From assembly GCA_945876985.1 (NCBI GenBank), contig CAMCQX010000077.1, positions 1 through 7,216 of the forward strand: 7,216 nt of DNA. The letters run 5' to 3'. The notes beneath the pieces are model-generated. The model was not told the DNA's origin, ran no database searches, and worked only from the letters and a program-made list of their open reading frames with translations. Every line of letters begins with the position of its first letter. Positions within the stretch are counted from its first letter, which is position 1. This DNA is from Chitinophaga pinensis (lineage in GTDB: Bacteria > Bacteroidota > Bacteroidia > UKL13-3). Shown here one piece after another: positions 1 to 5,784 of this stretch. The position numbers and the translations under genes are program-made.

Positions 1-996
1 TCAACATTATTTAATTGCTTAAGCAATGCAAAAGCGCAAGCAGCAAATTTTCCTTTTTGTACCATTGAACCTAACGTAGGAGTTATTACTGTTCCTGATG
101 AACGTTTAAATGTTTTAGAAAGTTTAGTAAAAGGAGCGAGTAGGGGCGAGGGATTGGGTAATCAATTTTTAGCAAATATTCGTCAAACAGATGCAATTAT
201 TCATGTGTTGCGTTGCTTTGAAGACGATAATATTATTCATGTGGATGGAACTGTTGATCCATTACGTGACAAAGAAATTATAGATACAGAATTACAATTA
301 AAAGACTTAGATTCCGTTGAAAAAAAGCTTCAAAAAGTAAGTCGTGCAGCTAAAACAGGTGATAAAGATGCCGTAAAGGCTGAAACTGTTTTATTAAAAT
401 ATAAAGCACATTTAGACGATGGTAAATCGGCTAGAACATTAGAAATGAGTGCTAACGATAAAGAACACATTGCTGATTTATGCTTGTTAACTGATAAGCC
501 AGTCATGTATGTTTGTAATGTTGATGAAGCATCTGTTGTGAATGGAAATAAATTTGTAGATCAAGTAAAAGAAATTGTTAAAAACGAAAAAGCTGAAGTG
601 ATAATCATAAGTGCTGCCATTGAAAGTGATATTTCGGAATTAGATAATTACGAAGATCGAATTTCGTTTTTAAATGATTTGGGATTAACAGAAAGTGGTG
701 TGGCTAAATTAATTACAGCATCTTACAAATTATTAAACTTAATAACCTATTTTACTGCTGGTGTTCAGGAAGTTAGAGCATGGACAATTAATAATGGTTT
801 CAAAGCTCCACAAGCGGCTGGAGTTATTCATACCGATTTTGAAAGAGGTTTTATAAAAGCAGATGTAATTAGTTACGAAGATTTTAAAAAATATGGAACA
901 GAATCGGCATGTAGAGAAGCGGGTGCCTTGCGCATGGAAGGAAAAGAATACTTAGTAAATGATGGTGATGTAATGCACTTTAAATTTAATGTTTAA
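1..996 (+). CDS. ychF: YchF/OLA1 family redox-regulated ATPase (5'-truncated by window edge; internal in-frame deletion)
   Basis: Frame 1 is open from the first base to the TAA at 994-996 and reads as YchF, a ribosome-associated TRAFAC-class NTPase that prefers ATP. The window opens at the Ser of the P-loop (GKSTLF), so about 13 codons are missing upstream. Visible family marks are NFPFCTIEPNVGV (46-84), GASRGEGLGNQFLANIR (133-183), the NVDE motif (517-528) that replaces the GTPase NKxD and explains ATP preference, and the C-terminal TGS-like domain with YFTAGVQEVRAWT and ending DGDVMHFKFNV. Oddity: SLVK at 121-132 runs straight into GASRGEG, whereas the family has about 19 residues between them, including PTT and the DIAG G3/Walker B motif. 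Lengths agree: 331 residues seen + 13 upstream + 19 missing gives 363, the E. coli length. The frame is intact. Either a genuine variant, probably unable to hydrolyse ATP, or a sequence collapse between two LVK-coding repeats. A TTG at 154 allows a shorter ORF but is not the real start. Confidence 0.93.
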   Translation, partial: STLFNCLSNAKAQAANFPFCTIEPNVGVITVPDERLNVLESLVKGASRGEGLGNQFLANIRQTDAIIHVLRCFEDDNIIHVDGTVDPLRDKEIIDTELQLKDLDSVEKKLQKVSRAAKTGDKDAVKAETVLLKYKAHLDDGKSARTLEMSANDKEHIADLCLLTDKPVMYVCNVDEASVVNGNKFVDQVKEIVKNEKAEVIIISAAIESDISELDNYEDRISFLNDLGLTESGVAKLITASYKLLNLITYFTAGVQEVRAWTINNGFKAPQAAGVIHTDFERGFIKADVISYEDFKKYGTESACREAGALRMEGKEYLVNDGDVMHFKFNV

Positions 997-1066
997 AATA
1001 ATAATTTAATTTTGAATTGTCATATTTAGGTAAGCTAAAAATGATGTGCAACCCTTTATTATTATA

Positions 1067-1088
1067 TGCTTTACTTGTTTGTAAAGCA
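1067..1088. promoter_or_regulatory. Perfect dyad in the leader upstream of exbB (possible operator or hairpin)
   Basis: TGCTTTAC - TTGTTT - GTAAAGCA is a perfect 8-bp inverted repeat with a 6-nt loop, about 145 bp upstream of the exbB start in the 237-bp gap after ychF. It is not followed by a T-run on the + strand, so it does not look like an intrinsic terminator for ychF. It could be a regulator-binding site or an mRNA leader hairpin for the tonB operon. It does not resemble a Fur box. Apart from this dyad the gap is AT-rich, and only a weak promoter-like TAATTTTG (1007-1014, lacking a clear -33 TTG) is visible. Function is inferred. Confidence 0.35.
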
Positions 1089-1233
1089 AAAACATTACTA
1101 ATAAAAAAGTAAGTTTTAAAAGCAAAAAAGTAAATAAATAATAAATATTATTAAATAATTGTAAACAGTATATGATTATTCAACTAAAATAATTTTATTC
1201 GCAATAAATTAACTAAAAAATAAATCAAAAAAA

Positions 1234-2061
1234 ATGAATCAATCAGTAACAAAAAAAGAAAAAATCAATTTTGGCGACATATTCGCATCACTTGCAATAC
1301 CAACCTTGATAGTAGTGGGTATTTTATTATGGAAATTTGTATTAGGAAGCCCTAGTAATTTTGCCGATGGTGATGCACGCCATCATCCAATTAAAGATGG
1401 TATTGGTTCTACTTTAGGATTAATTTATTTAGGTGGTTTCGTAGTACCAATTTTATTATCGTTGGTATTAATGAGTATTACTTTCTCAATCGAACGTTAT
1501 TTAACAATTGGAAAAGCATCAGGAAAAACTTCTTCTGAATCTTTTGTACGTAAAGTTAAATCACATTTATCAGCTAACAATGTAGATGCTGCCATTAAAG
1601 AGTGTGACGTTCAGAAAGGTTCAGTAGCTAATGTTGTTAAATCAGCTTTAGTAAAATACAAAGAAATGGAAGGCGAAAGCACCATGGAAAGAGACCAAAA
1701 AGTTTTAGCTATCCAAAAAGAAATTGAAGAAGCTACTTCATTAGAGTTACCAATGTTAGAAAAAAACTTAGTAATTATTGCTACGATGGCATCGGTTTCT
1801 ACGTTAGTGGCTTTATTAGGAACAGTATTAGGTATGATCAAGGCGTTCTCGGCATTAGGAAATGCTGGTGCTCCTGATTCTACAGCTTTAGCAACAGGTA
1901 TTTCTGAAGCACTAATTAATACAGCTTTAGGAATTGGTAATTCAGCGGTAGCTATTATCATGTATAACGTATTTACAACTAAAATTGATAAAATTACTTA
2001 TACCATTGATGAAGCAGGTTTCACCATTGTTCAAAACTTTGCAGCAGCACACAAACGCTAG
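1234..2061 (+). CDS. exbB: ExbB-family proton channel subunit (MotA/TolQ/ExbB)
   Basis: Inner-membrane stator subunit that, with ExbD, forms the proton-driven motor energising TonB. The protein is 275 aa. Hydrophobic segments fall at about 17-37, 62-84, 177-203 and 223-247; the first is additional to the three helices of E. coli ExbB. The family core is clear: LLGTVLGMIKAF (194-205) and ATGISEALINTALG (220-233). By alignment on these motifs, T197, E225 and T230 match E. coli ExbB T148, E176 and T181, residues of the proton path. A charged cytoplasmic stretch (about 90-175) separates the second and third helices, as expected. The ATG at 1234 follows an A-rich leader without Shine-Dalgarno, normal for Bacteroidota. 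First gene of the exbB-exbD-exbD-tonB operon. MotA and TolQ are less likely given the adjacent tonB. Confidence 0.93.
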   Translation: MNQSVTKKEKINFGDIFASLAIPTLIVVGILLWKFVLGSPSNFADGDARHHPIKDGIGSTLGLIYLGGFVVPILLSLVLMSITFSIERYLTIGKASGKTSSESFVRKVKSHLSANNVDAAIKECDVQKGSVANVVKSALVKYKEMEGESTMERDQKVLAIQKEIEEATSLELPMLEKNLVIIATMASVSTLVALLGTVLGMIKAFSALGNAGAPDSTALATGISEALINTALGIGNSAVAIIMYNVFTTKIDKITYTIDEAGFTIVQNFAAAHKR

Positions 2062-2069
2062 TTTTATTT

Positions 2070-2087
2070 AGCAATTAATTAATTGCT
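2070..2087. other. 18-bp perfect palindrome between exbB and exbD1
   Basis: AGCAATTAATTAATTGCT is its own reverse complement, starting 8 bp after the exbB stop in the 66-bp gap before exbD1. It is followed by T-rich sequence (ATTAAATATTTTTAAATTTTT). As RNA it could form a short hairpin acting as a partial terminator or as a 3'-end stabiliser of the exbB message, which would suit the known excess of ExbB over ExbD in the complex (5:2). As DNA it could be a dimeric regulator site. The sequence is seen; both functions are inferred, and the centre is all A/T, so stability is modest. Confidence 0.45.
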
Positions 2088-2127
2088 TCATTAAATATTT
2101 TTAAATTTTTAAAATAAAACAAAACAA

Positions 2128-2724
2128 ATGGCTAAAGTAAAAGTACCTCGTAAAAGCACATCGGTTGATATGACCGCAATGACAGACGTTGCGTTCTTAT
2201 TGCTAACATTTTTTATGTTAGCTACACAATTCAAGCCCGATGAACCAGTTCAGGTGATAACTCCAGCCTCTGTTGCCGAAATTCCACTTCCTGACGTTGA
2301 TGTAATGCTAATTACCATCAGCAATGACAATAAAGTTTTCTTTGATTTGCAAGGAGAACATTATAAAAAAACTTTACTTGAAAAAATGGGTGTTAAGTAT
2401 AGTATTGTATTTACTGAAGATGAAAAAACAAAATTTTCTCAAATGAGTAGCTTTGGAATGCCAATAGCTCAGTTAAAACAATACATTAATTTAAGTCCAG
2501 AAAAAAGAGGTAGTTTTCCTTCAGCAGGTATTCCATGCGATTCATTGCAAAATGAATTAGGTGATTGGGTTTGGCAAAGTCGTTTAACTAATAACAGCTT
2601 TAGGGTTGCTATTAAAGGCGATAGAGATGTAAGTTATCCTACAATAAAACAAGTAATTAATACACTTCAAGATAAAGATGTAAATAGATTTAATTTTATC
2701 ACATCGATGGAAAGTGCTCAATAA
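2128..2724 (+). CDS. exbD: ExbD/TolR-family biopolymer transport protein, first copy
   Basis: Single-pass inner-membrane partner of ExbB. Of 198 aa, a basic cytoplasmic N-terminus (KVKVPRKS) is followed by the family signature VDMTAMTDVAFLLLTFFML (residues 13-31) with the proton-carrying Asp at residue 20 (equivalent to E. coli ExbD D25) at the start of the only transmembrane helix (about 20-33). The rest is a periplasmic domain ending in the conserved region RVAIKGDRDVSYPTIKQVIN. It is longer than E. coli ExbD (141 aa) owing to an insertion at about residues 75-150, which is common in Bacteroidota homologues. It lies 66 bp after exbB and 21 bp before a second exbD, so it is co-transcribed. 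It may form mixed dimers with the second copy; that is inference. Confidence 0.92.
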   Translation: MAKVKVPRKSTSVDMTAMTDVAFLLLTFFMLATQFKPDEPVQVITPASVAEIPLPDVDVMLITISNDNKVFFDLQGEHYKKTLLEKMGVKYSIVFTEDEKTKFSQMSSFGMPIAQLKQYINLSPEKRGSFPSAGIPCDSLQNELGDWVWQSRLTNNSFRVAIKGDRDVSYPTIKQVINTLQDKDVNRFNFITSMESAQ

Positions 2725-2730
2725 TTTAAA

Positions 2731-2737
2731 GAAAGGA
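2731..2737 (+). promoter_or_regulatory. Shine-Dalgarno-like ribosome binding site of exbD2
   Basis: GAAAGGA ends 8 nt before the ATG at 2746. This is the only good purine-rich Shine-Dalgarno match before a start in this window; the other genes have A-rich or repeat leaders. It supports the chosen start and suggests that exbD2 translation is initiated independently. Confidence 0.5.
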
Positions 2738-2745
2738 ATTAAAAA

Positions 2746-3402
2746 ATGTCAGAAATAGAAGGTGGCGGAGGTGGTAAGAAAAAAGGTGGTAAACCACATG
2801 GTAAAAAGCTTTCAACGCGTGTAGATTTTACACCCATGGTTGATTTAGGTTTTTTATTGATTACCTTTTTTATGTTAACTACCTCACTTAACAAGCCTAA
2901 AACAATGGAACTTAACATGCCTGTTAAAGAAAAACCAGATGATATAACAGCTGTGAAAGTTTCTCAAACAGTAACGATTCTTTTAACAGGTAATAATCAA
3001 GTAATGTATTATTTTAGCGATCCGGTAACATTAGATCCGATGACTCCACAAATTACCGATTTTAGTGCAGGAGGAATCAGACCGATGTTATTACGCGAAA
3101 ATAAAAAACGTGTACCCAATATTGACTCTATTCAAGTTTACAAAGACTTGTATAAAGTAAGTAGAATGACTGAAGTAGATATGAAGGCTAATATAGCTAG
3201 ATTAAAAGCTGATGTAGAAGGTTTAATAGTAATTATTAAAGCTGATGACAATGCTAAATTTAGTAATATTGTTGATATATTAGACGAAATGTTAATCTGC
3301 AATATTGGACGTTATGCAATAGTAGATATTTCAGATCCAGAAATTGAATTAATCAAAAGTTCAGCAGCATCATTAAAAGCAGCTGGAACAGTAAATAATT
3401 AA
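2746..3402 (+). CDS. exbD: ExbD/TolR-family biopolymer transport protein, second copy
   Basis: A second ExbD, 218 aa. A Gly/Lys-rich cytoplasmic tail (GGGGGKKKGGK, residues 6-16) precedes the signature TRVDFTPMVDLGFLLITFFM, with the essential Asp at residue 33 and a transmembrane helix at about 34-47. The periplasmic part carries an insert (about 85-150) and then the conserved VEGLIVIIKADDNAKFSNIVDILDEM region (about 157-182), the ExbD fold that meets the TonB side. It is clearly diverged from the upstream copy, so this is an old duplication rather than a recent one. Two exbD genes between exbB and tonB is a recurrent Bacteroidota arrangement. Only 4 bp separate its stop from tonB, so translation is probably coupled. 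Confidence 0.92.
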   Translation: MSEIEGGGGGKKKGGKPHGKKLSTRVDFTPMVDLGFLLITFFMLTTSLNKPKTMELNMPVKEKPDDITAVKVSQTVTILLTGNNQVMYYFSDPVTLDPMTPQITDFSAGGIRPMLLRENKKRVPNIDSIQVYKDLYKVSRMTEVDMKANIARLKADVEGLIVIIKADDNAKFSNIVDILDEMLICNIGRYAIVDISDPEIELIKSSAASLKAAGTVNN

Positions 3403-3406
3403 ACAC

Positions 3407-4195
3407 ATGGCAAATACAAGTATATTTGATAATAATTGGGTTAATTTGGTCTTTGAAGGCCGAAACCAACAATATGGCGCCTTTGTGTTGCGTAAAAAAA
3501 GTAGCAACCATACCATCAAAGGTATCGTTTTTTCTATTATAGGTTTTTCATTAGCAATTGCAGCTCCAGTAATTATTAATTACATCAAGCAACAAATACC
3601 AAAAGAAAATATAATTGTAGAAGCTGAAATTACTAAACTAGATGCACCTCCTCCAATGGATGAAAGCACACCACCTCCTCCACCGCCACCTCCACCTCCT
3701 CCGGTAAAGAGTACCATTAAATTTACTCCGCCAGAGATAAAGAAAGATGAGGATGTAACTGAACCACCTCCAACTCAAGTAGAGTTAGAAAAAGTGGATG
3801 CAGGTGCACAAACAGTAGTTGGTGATCCTGACGCAAAAGACGTTTTGATAGATGAAGGCGATGGAAATGGTGAAATTTTATTAGAAGCAGAAATTAATCC
3901 TGAATTTCCAGGTGGAGAAGAAAAAATGAACGAATATTTATCTTCAGCAGTTGATTATCCTCCAATGGCTAAAGAAAACAATATTGAAGGTAGAGTTGTT
4001 CTTCGTTTTGCTGTGATGGCTGACGGTAGAATAGACAATATTCAAGTATTAAATAAACCTGCTTTGGGTTGGGGTTGCGAAGCAGCAGTAGAAAAAGCAG
4101 TAAAAGGAATGCCAAAATGGAGTCCTGGACGCCAAGCTGGTAGAGCAGTTCCTGTTTATTTTACATTACCTTTTGTATTTAAATTAGATCAATAA
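3407..4195 (+). CDS. tonB: TonB energy transducer
   Basis: Spans the periplasm and passes energy from ExbB-ExbD to outer-membrane TonB-dependent receptors. The 262-aa protein begins with a cytoplasmic segment carrying NLVFEGRNQQYGAFVLRK (13-30), a signature of Bacteroidota TonB proteins, followed by a transmembrane helix (about 39-60). A Pro-rich periplasmic linker (80-122) includes a run of 11 prolines (89-99), then a Glu/Asp-rich stretch. The C-terminal TonB_C domain (about 165-262) shows FPGGEEKMNEYL, YPPMAKENNIEGRVVLRFAV, DGRI and the terminal W-SPGRQAGRAVPVYFTLPF. The ATG lies 4 bp after exbD2. It is the last gene of the operon, with a strong palindromic terminator 20 bp after the stop. 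Confidence 0.95.
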   Translation: MANTSIFDNNWVNLVFEGRNQQYGAFVLRKKSSNHTIKGIVFSIIGFSLAIAAPVIINYIKQQIPKENIIVEAEITKLDAPPPMDESTPPPPPPPPPPPVKSTIKFTPPEIKKDEDVTEPPPTQVELEKVDAGAQTVVGDPDAKDVLIDEGDGNGEILLEAEINPEFPGGEEKMNEYLSSAVDYPPMAKENNIEGRVVLRFAVMADGRIDNIQVLNKPALGWGCEAAVEKAVKGMPKWSPGRQAGRAVPVYFTLPFVFKLDQ

Positions 4196-4215
4196 TTTAT
4201 AAAGAACTACAATGG

Positions 4216-4258
4216 ATAAGCTTGTAAAACATATGTTTTACAAGCTTATTTCATTTAA
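4216..4258 (+). terminator. Intrinsic terminator of the exbB-exbD-exbD-tonB operon (34-bp perfect palindrome)
   Basis: Positions 4216-4249 are a perfect 34-bp palindrome: the left arm ATAAGCTTGTAAAACAT is followed directly by its exact reverse complement. RNA would fold into a 15-bp stem with a tight AUAU loop, followed by TTCATTT. It starts 20 bp after the tonB stop, the expected place for a terminator. Because it is symmetric it could also bind a dimeric protein or be prone to cruciform formation. It covers an upstream ATG (4212) of the next ORF, which argues against that start. Confidence 0.75.
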
Positions 4259-4268
4259 AAACCTACTG

Positions 4269-4490
4269 ATGAGTTTAGAAGAAATAAGAGAAAAAAGAGA
4301 AAATAAAGTTGGAAATATTGTAAAATATTTTGGTGCAATTATGGGTTTGTTTTACTTAGTTTTGGGAATAAGTATTTTGTTAAATAAAGTACCATTATTA
4401 GTGAATGAAATAGTAAAATACACGCTTGGAACAGCCATGGTTTTATACGGATTTTTTAGACTTTATAGGATATTGAAAAGCAATAAGTAA
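4269..4490 (+). CDS. Small two-helix membrane protein, function unknown
   Basis: Not recognised. From the ATG at 4269 it encodes 73 aa: a charged N-terminus (SLEEIREKRENK), a hydrophobic helix at about 17-38 (VKYFGAIMGLFYLVLGISIL), a short NKVP-containing turn, a second helix at about 50-67 and a basic tail (RLYRILKSNK). It looks like a small inner-membrane protein. An upstream in-frame ATG at 4212 would add 19 residues, but these are encoded by the palindromic terminator and look unlike a natural leader, so 4269 is preferred. It could be reached by read-through from tonB; no promoter is evident between the terminator and the start. The last three codons (S-N-K) and the stop lie in the first units of the heptamer tandem array, so array changes could alter the C-terminus. 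Small membrane ORFs are often found after tonB in this phylum (from memory), which weakly supports a real gene. Confidence 0.65.
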   Translation: MSLEEIREKRENKVGNIVKYFGAIMGLFYLVLGISILLNKVPLLVNEIVKYTLGTAMVLYGFFRLYRILKSNK

Positions 4491-4553
4491 TAAGCAATAA
4501 GCAATGAGCAATGAGCAATGAGCAATGAGCAATGAGCAATGAGCAATGAGCAA
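4479..4553 (+). repeat. Heptanucleotide tandem repeat array (AGCAATG)n
   Basis: Ten consecutive 7-bp units plus a partial one: AGCAATA, AGTAATA, AGCAATA, then seven identical AGCAATG units (4500-4548) and a trailing AGCAA. The array overlaps the last codons and stop of the small membrane protein gene and continues into the intergenic region. The seven identical units suggest recent slippage expansion, with older, diverged units at the gene side. It is not a CRISPR: there are no spacers. Confidence 0.93.
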
Positions 4554-4599
4554 AATTATTGAATTAAAGTGATTTATTGTATTAATATATTAACATATC

Positions 4600-4663
4600 A
4601 ACTAATAAACTAACAAACTAATAAACTAACAAACTAATAAACTAACAAACTAATAAACTAACA
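4600..4663 (+). repeat. Four perfect 16-bp tandem repeats ending at the histidine kinase start codon
   Basis: AACTAATAAACTAACA occurs four times without mismatch (4600-4615, 4616-4631, 4632-4647, 4648-4663) and the next base is the A of the kinase ATG. Each unit is itself two similar 8-mers (AACTAATA / AACTAACA) differing by T/C. The array supplies the whole 5' leader next to the start and contains no Shine-Dalgarno. Its in-frame stops prevent the kinase ORF from extending upstream. Unit number could affect leader structure or distance to the promoter; this is inferred. Confidence 0.95.
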
Positions 4664-5710
4664 ATGATTCGTAATCCCAAACCTATACATATTGCTCTAT
4701 TAGTTTCAGGAATATTAGCTTTAGTAATTGCTTTAGTTTTGTATTTTGTGCTAGAATCAGATTTAATAAATGTAATTACTATTTTTATGCTTACTGCTGG
4801 CCTTTCATTTTTCTTGTTTTTTTATACGCTTGAGTTTTTTATTTACCGAAAAATAAAACTTATTTATAAAACTATTCATAGTTTAAAAACTCAAAAATAC
4901 GATGCTGTTATTGAAAATTTTAGTTGGGAAAAAGATCCAATTTTTGAAATGAGTAAAGAAGTTATTAATTGGGCTCGCGATAAGAAAATGGAAATTGATC
5001 AACTTAAAAAAGTAGCAGATTTTAGGAAAGAGTTTTTGGGTAATGTAAGTCACGAGTTAAAAACTCCCATTTTTAGTATTCAAGGTTATTTACATACGTT
5101 GCTTGATGGTGCAATTAATGATGAAGAAGTAAATACTAAGTTTTTGAAAAAAGCAGCTAAAAGCACTGATAGATTAAGTGATTTGGTAGCTGATTTATTA
5201 GAAATATCGAGTTTGGAAAGTGGCGAATTACAGATGAATTTAGATAGATTTGATATTAATTCATTGACAAAAGATGTATATGAACAGTTTGAAATAAAAG
5301 CTAAAGGAAAAAGCATTGAATTAATAATAAAAGAAGGTTGTAACAAGCCATTTTTTGTGCTTGCCGATAAATTCAGAATTAGAACTGTATTGGTAAATTT
5401 GGTAAGTAATTCTATTAAATATGGTAAAGAACATGGTATCACTTCTGCTTCCTATTATGTAATGGGAGATAATATTTTAATTGAAATTGCTGATACAGGA
5501 GATGGAATAAGTCAAGAGTTTATTCCTAGAATTTTTGAAAGATTTTATAGAGTTGACAAAAGCCGTTCACGAAGTAACGAAGCAGGTGGAACCGGCTTGG
5601 GATTAGCCATTGTAAAACATATTATTGAAGCTCATCTTCAAACTGTAAATGTTAGAAGTACCATTGGAAAAGGAACTACTTTTGGCTTTACATTAAAAGC
5701 TATTCAGTAA
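4664..5710 (+). CDS. Membrane sensor histidine kinase (PhoR-like architecture)
   Basis: Sensor half of a two-component system. In 348 aa: transmembrane helices at about 9-29 and 35-59 with almost no periplasmic loop (about 5 residues), a short cytoplasmic linker (60-115), the HisKA dimerisation/phosphoacceptor domain with the H-box FLGNVSHELKTPIFSIQGY (phospho-His at 130), and a HATPase_c domain with the N-box NLVSNSIKYG (N245, N249), G1 DTGDGI (277-282), F-box FERFYRVDKSRSR (291-303) and G2 GGTGLGLAIVKHI (308-320). All catalytic motifs are intact. The lack of a sizeable extracellular domain suggests sensing within the membrane or of an intracellular or partner-protein signal. No response regulator gene is adjacent in this window, so the partner is unknown. 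The start is fixed by the in-frame stop in the upstream repeat array. PhoR-like describes only the domain order; a phosphate role is not shown. Confidence 0.93.
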   Translation: MIRNPKPIHIALLVSGILALVIALVLYFVLESDLINVITIFMLTAGLSFFLFFYTLEFFIYRKIKLIYKTIHSLKTQKYDAVIENFSWEKDPIFEMSKEVINWARDKKMEIDQLKKVADFRKEFLGNVSHELKTPIFSIQGYLHTLLDGAINDEEVNTKFLKKAAKSTDRLSDLVADLLEISSLESGELQMNLDRFDINSLTKDVYEQFEIKAKGKSIELIIKEGCNKPFFVLADKFRIRTVLVNLVSNSIKYGKEHGITSASYYVMGDNILIEIADTGDGISQEFIPRIFERFYRVDKSRSRSNEAGGTGLGLAIVKHIIEAHLQTVNVRSTIGKGTTFGFTLKAIQ

Positions 5711-5769
5711 AAAATACTAACACTTTATTCATACTTTGATTTTTGTGGTTTTTTAAACCAAAAATTAAT

Positions 5770-5784
5770 TATACTTGCAAGTAT
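5770..5784 (+). promoter_or_regulatory. Promoter-like -7 element and 14-bp palindrome overlapping the DUF3467 start
   Basis: TATACTTG (5770-5777) differs at one base from the Bacteroidota -7 consensus TAnnTTTG. A TTG at 5743-5745 could be the -33 element, but the 24-bp spacing is longer than usual. ATACTTGCAAGTAT (5771-5784) is a perfect palindrome that ends within the ATG at 5783. If this is the promoter, transcription would begin at or just beyond the start codon, giving a very short or leaderless message, and a dimeric regulator could bind the palindrome. A short TGGTTT/AAACCA hairpin (5746-5760) lies just upstream but lacks a T-tract after it. Confidence 0.35.

Noticed and set aside
154..996. 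Shorter ychF ORF beginning at TTG 154
   Set aside because: The same frame is open and conserved as YchF back to base 1, so the TTG is an internal Leu codon.
1007..1014. TAATTTTG as the promoter of the tonB operon
   Set aside because: Matches TAnnTTTG, but there is no -33 TTG at a suitable distance, and such matches are frequent in this base composition.
1137..1152. AATAATA-AA-TATTATT inverted repeat upstream of exbB
   Set aside because: Entirely A/T in an A/T-rich stretch; expected by chance.
1611..1961. 116-aa ORF on the minus strand
   Set aside because: Lies wholly antisense to exbB; composition is a shadow of the real gene, with no recognisable domain.
4479..4663. CRISPR array
   Set aside because: The repeats are contiguous 7-bp and 16-bp units with no spacers and no cas genes.
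5086..5442. 118-aa ORF on the minus strand
   Set aside because: Antisense to the HisKA/HATPase region of the kinase; no independent support.
5746..5760. TGGTTT-TTT-AAACCA hairpin as a terminator for the histidine kinase gene
   Set aside because: Only a 6-bp stem, and it is followed by an A-run rather than a T-run on the + strand.
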